Shown: positions 22,062 to 32,574 of the stretch, piece after piece | Layout: every line of letters starts with the position of its first letter | How positions within the stretch are numbered: the stretch's first letter is position 1 | NCBI GenBank assembly: GCA_035772735.1 | Contig: JASDFA010000003.1 | Coordinates: 128,481,001-128,545,000, forward strand | From: Datura wrightii | Lineage: Eukaryota; Streptophyta; Magnoliopsida; Solanales; Solanaceae | Length of the DNA: 64,000 nt | Direction of reading: 5' to 3' | The notes under the pieces: model-generated | Databases searched by the model: none | Told to the model about the DNA's origin: nothing | Seen by the model: the letters and a program-made list of their open reading frames with translations, nothing else | Position numbers and translations under genes: made by a program

Positions 22062-23110
22062 TTCTGTGGTTAGCTGGAAGGGAAGTATAAGCTTTCATCA
22101 GCTTGTCCTTTTCTATAAGAAGTTTCTCAAAGACATTGATCATCAAATGAGTCATATATTCTAGCTTATTCTGAGAGTAGGTCTGAATGATATTTATAAT
22201 TTCAGTGAATGTGATCTCGTGTTCATCATCAAAGTCTGAATCATCTATGAATGCAAGAACTTCATCGGATTGATCATCCTCCTCTTTATAAGTTCTTGAT
22301 GCTTCTTTATAGTGTGGTTGAAGAGTGTCTATATTTTATTTGTGGCCTTATAAAAAGAGATTTGATTTAAATTTGGTTACATGCCCTCAAAAAAGTATCC
22401 TTTTGCATTGGGATTAAGTTGGATATCCGTTTTTGTGTATTGACTTCTGAAACCTCTTGGATCATCTTGAATTATGTTCCAAATCCTTATATCTCCGCCA
22501 TTACAAACACTTGTATATGTTTTCACCCCTGATAATATTCTCCATTAAAGTATGATGTCCTTGTGATTGATAGACCTTTTTAAATTCTAGGTAGTGCAAC
22601 CATCTTTTGGTCTTTCAAGGTGTTAGTCTTTTGAAAGAACTTTTTCTAATACCAATTGTTATTTTATATTACCACGTATGTACTGAAGAATTAAATTTTT
22701 TAGCAACTATGCGAGAAGTAAATGCGGAATAAAGTAAATCAACATAAGATTTTTACGTGAAAAAACTCCTCCTATGAGTAAAACACCACGAACTATCTCA
22801 TAGGATTTTTTTTCCTCAAATTACTAATAAATTTGAGTTGGAATTTAGGTTACAACTAACCAAGGAGCTAAGCACTATAGCACTTGTCCCCCTTTACAAT
22901 TCTTATTAATTGTAGCTAAATTCTTCCAGTACTCTACCCACTCAAGGAAACCCTTACAACTCAAAACAACATAATACAAATCACTAGAAATGTAAAAGTT
23001 TATAATTAACATAACAAATCAAATTGGATAACAAGAACTGTTATGAATAAAATTTGATAGTAGCATGTTTTAACTGTTATCAGTTCATTCTCTCTCACAT
23101 GAAGACACTA
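22062..23110 (-). mobile_element. Copia element C, 5' end (gag start plus LTR), first copy
   Basis: On the minus strand the LTR-like stretch (23110 to about 22662) is followed by a primer-site remnant (TTGGTATTAGAAAAAG; the second copy keeps TTGGTATCAGAAAAGG). Then comes gag-like coding with FNGEYYQGWKH and, further in, an acidic stretch ending near 22075. Stops break it. The part from about 22420 to 23110 is repeated at 25876-26571. LTR edges are approximate, and the left end at about 22062 is where recognisable gag sequence fades. Confidence 0.6.
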
Positions 23111-24528
23111 TGATGAGAGGCCAAAAATATATGTATTTTAGCCACTATTTAGGTCGTATTTTTAGTATTTTTTTTTTGTATCTTTGAGTATTAGTTTTAT
23201 GCATTGTACTTATATTACTATGTTTTGATGTGTAGGTGTGATTATGATTCTTGGATAATAAACAAGTGGGAAAAGGGCAAGAAACAATCAAATACGATCA
23301 AAAGAGAAGCTAGGTCGAGAAGAGTTAAAAAAGAAGCAAAAAATAGCAAATTGGTGTAGCAATTGTGCCACCCTTTCCATAGAAAGGTGGAGCAAGCTAC
23401 CAAGACTTTTTCATGAAGAGGGTGGCACAAGGGTGTGACAAAGAAATTGTCAGGTCGAAGAAAAAATGGCCTGTTGCACCAACCCCTGTGTAGCAAGTGT
23501 GGCGCGAGCACTCAGGTTCTTGATTTGTTTTGGATTCGAATTTTAAAATTTCAAGGTAAATACATCCCTTACTCAGTTTTTGAAGTAGGTGAAATGTTTT
23601 GTGAAGAAAAAGCTAAGGAGAAGCGATATTTCCTGTCAATTATTTCTTTACTTTATTTTATTGTAATCTTATATAAACTCATGAGTTCTTGTAATCTCAT
23701 TAGAATTATGAGTAGCTGAACTTTATATTTATAGAGTTTTGGAATAAATATGAAATTGAATGTTGATTTTTGTTTATAGTTATTGAAGTTTTTCATAATT
23801 GAGTTATTTATTTCTTCTTGGGCTAAATTATTTGATTATTTGATGAAATAGTTAAACACTATATACGACTCATTAATTGAACTTGAAAGAGGAAAATATG
23901 AAGAAGTAGAGCTTGTTTGTGAACCTTATAGGAAAAAAGGAATAATTTACTAGTGTGAATAGAAATATACCCTTTAGCCTTGCTTAGTTAATACAGATGA
24001 AATCTTACATACACTTCACTATTAGCCAACGATAATAGAAATATAGGCGTCAGGGATAGTCGAGTAGTCTTAGAGTTATCGAAAAGATGCTCAACAAATT
24101 GATATCAACCTACAACTAGTATCTCAAGAAATTCAATAAGTATAATGATTTGATACTTCAATCAGATTGTAAAATTGTCAAGACCCTAGAACTTTTACAT
24201 TATTTGAATAAAACAAACACCTAAAACTCTAGCTAAAATTATTTTCGTAATAGCATAAACAACAACTCATGAATTATTTATTTTCTCTTGAATAGTTGGA
24301 ATAAAAATTTGAATTAGACGAATAATCTTACAAGTCTCTGCGGGAATCAGCAGTATCCATCTTGCAAGGCTAAATATTCCTGAGTGACCAATAGCAAAGT
24401 AGTACCGTGAGGGAATGGTGAAAAGAACCCCCGTTGGGGAGTGAAATAGAACATGAAATAGGATATCTAGATTTCATTTTCTTATATTACTTGATGACTG
24501 CATGTGCTTGCACATATGTTTAGACGCA
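23111..24528 (+). repeat. Athila-type 5' LTR with a plastid rRNA insert
   Basis: Starts TGATGAGAGGCC and ends near ...TTTAGACGCA, ten bases before a tRNA-Asp primer site, for about 1.42 kb. A hairpin (CCACCCTTTC 23368-23377 with GAAAGGTGG 23382-23390) lies in its U3. The tail carries CAAGTCTCTGCGGGAATC, a motif of Athila LTR ends. The first ~0.6-0.7 kb recurs at 26572-27224. Confidence 0.75.
24364..24459 (+). other. Nuclear copy of a plastid 23S rRNA fragment (NUPT)
   Basis: About 96 bp read as plastid 23S rRNA, including AGTAGTACCGTGAGGGAA, GGTGAAAAGAACCCCC and GGGGAGTGAAATAGAACATG. These are the conserved 23S blocks in their plastid form. Several substitutions relative to the usual plastid sequence (for example CGTT for CATC in the loop) show it is not a recent copy. 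It is embedded in the 3' part of the Athila LTR and is not a functional rRNA gene. Confidence 0.82.
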
Positions 24529-24537
24529 TTAAATTTT

Positions 24538-24556
24538 TGGCGCCGCTGTTGAGGAC
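24538..24556 (+). other. Primer binding site, tRNA-Asp type
   Basis: TGGCGCCGCTGTTGAGGAC resembles the TGGCGCCGTTGCCGGGGA complement of plant tRNA-Asp used by Athila elements, with several changes. Confidence 0.75.
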
Positions 24557-24653
24557 TTGGTAAATAATATTTTTCTAGTTTGAGTTTCTATTATGCTATT
24601 CAGTTTTTATTTGTTTCCATATTTTTGGTGTGCCTCAAGTCACAGGTCAGTTT

Positions 24654-25875
24654 ATGTCAGATACTCAGAGTCAAGGCAATTCATTGATTTCACTTGATCC
24701 AGAACTTGAAAGAATACTCTGAGAGCAGAGGCAAATGGAAGATGACAATAGAAATTCCAACTATGTTAACAACAGGGAAGCGAGATTGGCTCACGAGGTG
24801 ATACCCAAGAGAATCTTTGTGCTAAATTTTCCAGGCCTAGATTGAAGAACGCACCAAAGGCTACTGTCAGGCCTAATATCATAGGAAATTTTGAGCTAAT
24901 AGAAGTTACAGTACGACTGGTGCAGAATACATGCCAGTTCTAAGGTAAACTGCATGAAGACCCACACAAGCACTTGATAACATCTGTCGAGCTAAGTGAG
25001 AATTTCCACCATCAGAATGTCTTGTATAAACATGTGAAGCTAAAACTCTTTCCCTTATCACTAAGTAGAGAATCAAGCAAGTGGTTGTAGAATGAGCCTA
25101 CAAGGTCTATCACCTCTTGGCAAATTTTATCAAATTTCTCAACAGATTTTTCGCTTCGAGAAGAACAAAAGAGTTGAAAGAGAAGATCTCGGGGTTCATT
25201 AAAAATATGGATTATCCTTAGCTCAAGCTTGGGAGCATATAAATGCTATCTATGAGATTTTCTATATTGTATACAGCCGAAAGAAATCATTGGCCATAAC
25301 TTTATAAAAGAATGAGTCCAATTAGATGCTACTGCTCAAGGGAAAATCATGTCCAAGAGCTATGATGAAATAGAAGATCTTCTTAACTTAATTTTTGTAT
25401 GTAGTCAAGACTATCAGGAGCCTAACCGAGTGTTTGTCACTCAAAAGAGACCATGTATGTTAGAGGTTGATGGTGTCATAGTTATACAACTAGATATTGG
25501 TCAACTAGTGAGCGTAATACACAAGTTGATTGCCACACCATTGGTTGAACAAGTGAAACGAGTTCAAACAACTTATGAACTCTATGGAGAAGGTCATGCA
25601 TACACCAGTTGCCCATTGAATTCAGTGTACAACTACTATGTGGGGCAACAGAATAAAGGTTATTGTAACTAGGGCAGCCAGTTTGGCAATAACTATAGCT
25701 AAAACATAAAATATCAAGCTTGGGGAGAAAATCAGAACAATTACAGGCCTCAAAGCAACTTTCAGCAGCCCCCACCTCAACAATCTAGTAGCTCTTTAAA
25801 GGATATAATTAAGCAGATGATGGCACAACAGCAGCAGGTAGTAGCTCAGCAGCAACAGGTTGCTACCCAACAACA
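24654..25875 (+). pseudogene. Athila gag, degenerate
   Basis: Starts ATG at 24654 (MSDTQSQGNSLISLDPELER), matching the Athila gag start with its 'DPE-ER' motif. Further along come IIGNFELIEV and PHEDPHKHLI, then LNSVYNYYVGQQNKGYCN in the nucleocapsid-like part, and a glutamine-rich end near 25830-25870. Many in-frame stops, for example TGA at 24720-24722. Instead of continuing into pol, the sequence jumps at 25876 into a second copy of the Copia C block, so the rest of the element is deleted. Confidence 0.75.
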
Positions 25876-27224
25876 GTTGGATATCCCTTTGTGTGTATTG
25901 ACTTCTGGAACCTCTTGGATCATCTAAATTATGTTCCAAATCTCTATTCAGTCATTACAAGGACTTGTATATATTTTCACCACTAATAATATTCTCTATT
26001 AAAATATGGTAGTCTTGTGATTGATAGACCATTTTGAATTCTAGGTAGTGCAATCATCTTTCGGTCTTTCAAGGTGTTAGTCTTTTGAAAGAACCTTTTC
26101 TGATACCAATTATTATTTTATATTACCACCTATGTATTGACAAGCCAAGTTTTTAAGAAACTATGCAGGAAGTAAATGCAGTTTAAATAAATAAATATAA
26201 GAATTTTTACGTGGAAAAACTCCTCTCATATGAGCAAAAAATCACGATCTACCTTGTAGGATTTTATTTTCAAATTACCACTAAATTTGAGTAGAAAAAT
26301 TTAAGTTACAACCAACCAAGGAGCTAACTACTATAGCACCTATATCCCTCTATAATTCTCACTAATTGTAGCTAAATTCTTCCAATACTCTACCCACTCA
26401 AGGAAGCCCTTACGATTCAAAATAACCTAATACAAATCACTAGAAATATAAAAGTTTATAATTAATATAATAAATCAAACTGGACAATAAGAACTGTTAT
26501 GAATAAAACATGATAGGAATAGGTTCTTCTAATTATTGTCATTTCATTCTCTCTCGCACGAAGACACACTGTGATGAGAGGCCAAAAGTACATATTTTTA
26601 TCCACCATTTAACTCGTATTTTTAGTACTTTTGTCATCTCTTTGAATATCAATTATTCTTATAGGGCTATGTTTTGATGTGTTGATGTGCTTACAAATCC
26701 TTTGGATGATAAACACATGGAAAAAATCAAAAAACAACCAAATACGATCAAAGGAGAAACTACATCAAAAATTATCAAAAAAGAAGCAAAAAATAGCAAA
26801 CTGGTGCAACAATTGTGGCATACCTTTCATGGCAAGGGCGGCGCAAGTCACCAAGACTTTTCCATGAAGAGGGTGGCGCAAGGGTGGCAATAAAGAAGTT
26901 GTCAGGTAGAAGAAAAAATAGGCATGTTGTGTCAACCCTTGTGAAACAAGGGTGGCGCGAGCACCTGGATTTCTTGATTCATTTTTAATTCAAATTTTAA
27001 AAGTGCAAGACTTCCTAGGCTCTATAAAAACATCCATAATCATTTTTTTGAAGTAGATGGGTATTTTGTGAAGCAAAAGTTAGGGAGTAGTGATATTTTC
27101 TCCCGATTATTTTTTTTATTTTCTTGCAATTTATTCTCGTAACCTCATAAAGTATTCTAATCTCATGAGAATTATAAGTAGCTAAACTTAATTATTATGG
27201 GTTATGGAATAAATATGAAGGTCT
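25876..27224 (+). repeat. Second copy of the Copia C / Athila LTR block
   Basis: From TTGGATATCCCTTTG the sequence follows 22425 onward: Copia gag start, primer-site remnant (26096-26108 region), Copia LTR, then at 26572 the Athila LTR start TGATGAGAGGCC, continuing to GGAATAAATATGAA at about 27224. Element order and orientation are the same as in the first copy. The two copies differ by many substitutions and indels. It stops abruptly where satellite sequence begins. Confidence 0.75.
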
Positions 27225-27332
27225 CCGTTAAAGTTATAGGTTCAAATCCACTATATATTCAATATGAAGCCATAAAAATCATTAATCAAAATAGCTCATG
27301 ATTTAAAGATTTCTACATCAAGATATGAAAAT
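27225..27332 (+). repeat. Satellite monomer fragment left of the Gypsy insertion
   Basis: GCTCATGATTTAAAGATTTC and TACATCAAGATATGAAAAT match the satellite at 38305-39442 (GCTCATGATTTCAATATTTC and a similar continuation near 39390-39430). The array therefore continues across the inserted Gypsy element. Confidence 0.75.
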
Positions 27333-28332
27333 TGTTACATCGGTAAAAGTTAACAATTAGTAAGCATACGCGTGGATTCGTGAGGAATAAAGAGAGAACG
27401 ATGCATGTAGAAAATCCTCAAAAGCAGGCTTGGGGCGAGGCTAGGCCGCGAAGGGCCAGCGCGGCGCGCCAGCTGGCATGGCACCGGCCTACGCGGCGCG
27501 CCAGCCCACTGGCGCGATGAGGGGCGCAACACGGGGATATTCTGGTGCCTTGGGCGGCGCAGGCCACCCCCTTCCATCACCCATATATATATATAAATCC
27601 CTCCTTTTAATTGTGATTCATTTTCAAGTTATTTCCTCGGCCAAAAGTAAGAAGACATGAAGATTTCAATTAATTTTCATCTGATTATGCTATCAAATAC
27701 GGTCCAAACTCAAATTAACTTTAGGTATTGAGTTTTAAGCTTGAAGGGAGAATTAATAAGGAGTAAGTTTCTCGAAATATGCCTGGCAAATCATAACCTC
27801 ACCGAGCAAAAATTGTCGGAATTGCTCCAAACTTATTCTTAAACGATCACAGACGTTAGGTAAACATTTCTCCCTTCTAAACCCTCGAGAAGTTATAGGT
27901 TTTCACCCATATTTTACGTAGTTGAATTATAGTTGCTATTAGTATTAAAAGTTATCATTTTAAGCCGAATGTGGTATTGAAATTAGTCTCTTTCTCCCAG
28001 TATTACAGTTATAGTTGAAAAGAGCTGATGAATACAAGTTGAAACTCGTCGGTTACTCGAGAAGCAACAATCGAGGTATGTTAAGGTGAATTCTTTCGGC
28101 AAGTTAGTTTCTATAGCATAGTACTACAGTTTGAATCCCAGTAAGAGAGCCAGAAATATGTTGTTATGAATAGTTGTTGCTATTAGCTGAGACCAGTACT
28201 CTATGATTAGTTTGGGATTGACTTTGCCCTATATAGCCTTCCATGATCAACCCCACGGTTACTAGTTGTATCGTTGCCCGCCAGGGGCTATATAACGTCA
28301 CTCCGAGGAGCGATATGCCATCCTGAGAGACG

Positions 28333-28521
28333 ATGATGAGGCCCAAGGGTCTCATACAGTTCATTCCATGGCTGGACTTTATTTCTATATTGTATCGGCA
28401 GTACACCCCCGTCGAGCCTGGTGCCCGGGGTGTAGTTATCAGGAATCCACCGGACTCAGACACAGCTACAGTTCAGGGGCCTAGCGGACTCAGTTGCAGA
28501 TCTAGGGGACTGGTAGGTTAG
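28333..28521 (+). CDS. Short conserved reading frame in LTR leader, copy 1 (62 codons)
   Basis: The C-terminal part contains PPDSDTATVQGPSGLSCRSR and ends GLVG-stop. The same frame is kept at 37234-37428 and 53528-53704 in two other LTRs, one from a longer-LTR subfamily. Many differences between copies fall at third codon positions (CCT/CCG/CCA, GGA/GGG, TGC/TGT). Product unknown; the conservation could instead reflect RNA structure. Confidence 0.3.
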   Translation: MMRPKGLIQFIPWLDFISILYRQYTPVEPGARGVVIRNPPDSDTATVQGPSGLSCRSRGLVG

Positions 28522-28793
28522 ATTTAGTTATTAGTTGACTCATTTTGACCTTGTAGGGCTATATAGGATGAAGTGTCTCGCCAGGTCTTATGGGGGCCCC
28601 GAGTGGGTTATTCTGTGCTGGTTGTACCTTCCGTCTTATAGGAGCTAGGTAAGATTCTTGTTTGCACTATTTACTGATAGATTAGACAGCAGGAAGTTAA
28701 GTTAATCAGGTTATATCCCTATCCCTTCCACTCAGTTACTTTCATTTTCATCTTAAGTTTTATTCAGTTATTTTTAGTTACTCCCTTACATAT

Positions 28794-30364
28794 TGATGTG
28801 TTGTGGATTTACAGCACTTTTGACACTCAAAACTATGAAAATAGCATAGACTTAGGTGTGTTTATGTGGATATGAGGCGCTTTTCCTTTTATTGTAGGAT
28901 AAATTGGTGTTGGAGCTAAAAAATGCAAAAGAAAGCCTGAAGTATGCAAAATAAGCTCAAAGTGCAATCCACAGTACGAGCCATAGGAAGGTCCTACGAG
29001 TCGTACTGATGGCCGTGAAGAGTTGCATAAGGCTAAGGATGAAGAGATGCAATGTACGAGTCGTACCAAGCTTGTACGAGTCGTGGTGATGAAGTCGTGA
29101 AAAGAATCAGAAAATTTGCATAAAAGGCTGACTCCTACTACGGAAAGAAAGTACAAACCGTGGGAAAAAGGTACGAGTCATACCATGGCGGTTGTGATAA
29201 ACTTCAGAAGAATTTCAAAGTTTTAGAGTCAAGCCACAGGAGCTCAGTACAGATCGTAGGATTGAGGTATGAGTTGTACCAAGATCCAACACTTAGCCAA
29301 AATCCAGCCAGACATGCAAGGTACGAAAGGATGGTATGGGTCGTAGGTGCTGCTACGGGTTGTAGGTTGACTCGTGAAGAAGGTGGAACCAAATATGGAA
29401 ATTCACCCTATCATCCTAGGAAAAGGATTCTTGTGTCTGTATAAATATATTTTACGTTTTATTTTTTTAGAGAATCAACGAGAGAAGAGATTTTTAGGAG
29501 AGAAAGAGAGAATTGAGTTGATTTGACTTGTGATCAACCTTTTCTTGAATTCTTCTTGTTCTTGCTATTTGTTATTGGAGATTTTTCTGAATAATTAAAG
29601 GAAGTGTTTCTCATTCATTCTTGTAAGTATTGCTTTATGCTTTTAATCATGAATGCAATTCACAACCTTACAATTATGAGAGGCTAAAACCTCCATAGCT
29701 AGGGTTGTGGGAACCATGATGGATTGACAAGATAGGGTTGCACAAAGTGATTTTAAAACCAATACAAATACTTATATTGTATTCTCTTCATGCTTAAATA
29801 TTTCTTAATGGTGCGTAACGTTAGTACATGCCCGAATTCTTTACTTGCTTAGGACTAAGAGGTAGAGATTAGGAAAACAGAATTACTACAGAGCCTTGAT
29901 TTTGATAATCATTGTATTAACTTGAGTTGTGGTCGTAGGATAGTTAAATCTGAAACTTAGTGATAACGGATAGTTTGAAACCGCTCATGAGACTTGGTCG
30001 AGTGATTGAGTATAGTCATTCAATAGGGACTGGTCGGTCATTTGAATGAACCTAAGTTATCAGTTTTATAAGTAAGTATTGGTGATAATCACGAGTGTAT
30101 ACTAGAAGCAGTTATGAACCCATGGGGAACCAAACCCTAGTTATCCTTTGATATTAACTCAACACCAGATTTTTAATACTTGTTTTTATTATTGATTTTC
30201 TTTAGAACCCCCCAATTTTGAAGTAACTACCTCACAAGTCCACTTACCGACTGTAATCTAGTTCTCCCATGTTCCCTGTGGGTTCGACCCCAACCTCTAG
30301 TTGGGTTCTTTATTGACAATGTCCTCTTCATACTTTAGTAAGAGGTGTGGTTTGAGCATTATCA
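28794..30364 (+). mobile_element. Solo LTR (Athila/Tat-like), 1571 bp, inside the Gypsy 5' LTR
   Basis: Begins TGATGTGTTGTGG and ends GAGCATTATCA, with a perfect CATAT target duplication (28789-28793 and 30365-30369). The uninterrupted 3' LTR reads CTTACATATTTGG at the same point (about 37667). It has no internal region, so it arose by LTR-LTR recombination. The 3' end holds a CCCTGTGGGTTCGACCCC motif typical of Tat/Athila LTRs. Palindromic GTACGAGTCGTAC (29054-29066) and relatives lie upstream of a TATAAATA box at 29440-29447. Confidence 0.92.
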
Positions 30365-31003
30365 CATATTCGGTACATATTGTACTAACGCCCATCTTAG
30401 GGCATTGCATTACTTGCCTGCAAGTGCGGATAAACACGGATCAGGACCTTCTTTGATTTCAGCCAGAGTCAGCAGTACATTTAGCTCCCCTCCTCCAAAG
30501 TTGATTAGTTAGAAAGTTCGCTCTTTTGATTGTACAACATGGGTAGGTTGAGGCCCTGTCTCGACCATTATTCCACTTCTAGAGGCTTGATATTTACAGA
30601 TTTCCTGTGGTTAGTTGTTGTTGGTCATGCGGGGCCTATATATGTTTTAATTCATGTGACGGTCATGTGGGTCCTTGTTTAGCTGTTAGATAGTGGTCTT
30701 GTCGGCTATAGTATAGTTATAGTTGCTTGACTTTCATTTCAGTTATAACTAAACAGCATGGTGGCCTTGTCGGCCCGCATAGGATTCCCTTATATTGCTC
30801 GTTGTTGGGTAGCTGTTCTCATTTATAGGTGGCTATATGGCCTTATCAATCGAAGGTTGTATTTACAGCTGAGATATAGCTCGTTGTTTTCTTAAATTGA
30901 GTTGCAGGCATGCACAAAACGTGCATAAGCCTAGTCAGGTCAGCCAGATTCCAGTGTGGCGCTAGGTGCCAGTCATGCCCCCCAAGGTGGGGTGTGACAA
31001 ACT

Positions 31004-31015
31004 TGGTATCAGAGC
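31004..31015 (+). other. Primer binding site of the second Gypsy element
   Basis: TGGTATCAGAGC, five bases after the 5' LTR end; initiator Met-tRNA type. Confidence 0.92.
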
Positions 31016-31213
31016 AGGTCGTATCCCAGGGAGTCTGCAAGCCGTGTGAAGTAGAATCTTGTCTATTGATGTGTTTTGCACCACATTATATAGAAAGGAG
31101 GCTGCGAGGCATGTTAGGGTGGTCACTCTTCTTTCTCTTCCGGTCGTGCCCTAGAGTTGTGTTGTATAGAGTCGAGTCCCCAAGCTTACTATAATCTGCT
31201 TGTCTACAAAGAA

Positions 31214-32574
31214 ATGTCGGACACGCGATAGACCACGACTGGCAGGAAGTTAGATGTCGTAGCAAGAGAAGGCTTTAGCAGGGTGCCCCAGTCAGAGCCA
31301 TCCCGATCTGAGGACGACAGGGAGACTTCATTTCGGTCTTCCCAGCACTCTCCGCCACGCCAGGAGCCGTTCGGAGTGGCAGATGTGTCAGCACCACCTC
31401 CAGCAGCTCCTATACCAATACCATCAAACCAGGAAGTCAAGAGCGTTGTCTTCATGCTAGCTCACATGATGGTTGCGCAGCGCCAGCCAGTGGCACCTGT
31501 GGTTGCTGAATCTTCGGGTACACCTGGTAGTTCAAGGGTCCGAGAATTCCTCGCTCTGAGTCCCCTGTATTTCACAGGGACGGATTGAGATGAGGACCCT
31601 CAGGACTTTTTGGACCAACTACAGTGGATCTTCAGGGTAATGCATGCCACGCCTGCGTAGTCAGTTGAGTTAGCGGTATTTTGATTGCGGGACACAGCAG
31701 TGTTATGGTACGAGAGTTGGGAGAGGTCTTGAGGTAGATATGTCCCCCCTCCAACTTGGTCTAGCTTTTCAAATGACTTCTTGGACTACCATTTGCCGTG
31801 AGAAATCCGACAGGCCCGGGTAGATTAATTTCTGCATCTGGAGCAGGGTTCGATGAGTGTTCGGGAGCATGCTATGAGATTTGACTCCTTGGCGCGATAT
31901 GCACCAGCTTTCGTAGACACTATGCTAGCCAGGGTGCACCGGTTCATTATGGGGCTACTTCCAAAGTACGTGGATACTTGTGTCATGGATACTTTGCGGG
32001 ACGACATGGACATCGCCCGTATTCAAGAATTTGCTCAGAGTATTGAGGGGATTAGGCAGCGGCAGCTGGAAATAGAGAGGGCAAATCAAGAGCAGTGCCG
32101 CAGGGCTAGACCTAGTGACACTTAGGCAGAGTCTCAGAGAGGACCTAGGCCACGACCATCAGGCGGACCACCCAGGCCCCCACCTCCACAACAGTAACAG
32201 GGTGGTAGATCAAGTCGTCGAGGGCAGTCAGGACCTGGCGAGAGCTCACGGCTATCGGGTTCGCAGCAGCAGAGAGGGTCAGAGCAAAGCAGACTCACTG
32301 TGCCACATTTCCCTATTTGCAGTCGACGTCACCTTGGGGCATGTAGCTATGGTTACACTGTGTATTACACTTGTGGACAAGAGGATCACTTGATGAGGGA
32401 CTGTCCAGCCAGGGGTCAGAGTGATCGGGACCAACAGGACAGATCTTCAATAAGTTCACGTGCCCCAGCATCTCCAGTAGGGCGTAGGTCCTCAGCTCCA
32501 GCCAACAGAGGCCAAGGCAAGTCAGGGGCATCAAGTTCAGGAATCGATCCAGATCGCACTTTTGCTTTACCGGG
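31214..32574 (+). pseudogene. Gag of the second Gypsy element
   Basis: A single frame from ATG at 31214, with stops at 31229-31231 (TAG), 31586-31588 (TGA), 32122-32124 (TAG) and others. Capsid features: SSRVREFLALSPLYFTGT, then SVREHAMRFDSLARYAPAF and MDIARIQEFAQSIEGI. The nucleocapsid part has CSRRHLGAC and YYTCGQEDHLMRDC, where the first zinc Cys is Tyr. It would form the virus-like particle if intact; here it is non-functional. Confidence 0.88.

Larger units (their letters stand above)
27333..30999 (+). repeat. 5' LTR of the second Gypsy element (interrupted)
   Basis: Starts TGTTACATCGG and ends GGGGTGTGACA before the primer site. Without 28794-30364 and one CATAT it aligns with the 2039 bp 3' LTR. 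The U3 has a direct 14 bp repeat CGCGGCGCGCCAGC (27460-27473, 27492-27505) 90-130 bp upstream of a TATAAAT box at 27592-27598. Confidence 0.92.

Noticed and set aside
24364..24459. Functional rRNA gene
   Set aside because: Only about 96 bp of 23S-like sequence, mutated and embedded in an LTR; not a gene.
27350..27660. Frames of 60-76 codons on both strands in the second Gypsy 5' LTR
   Set aside because: They lie across the GC-rich U3 direct repeats and TATA box; the equivalent 3' LTR does not keep them.
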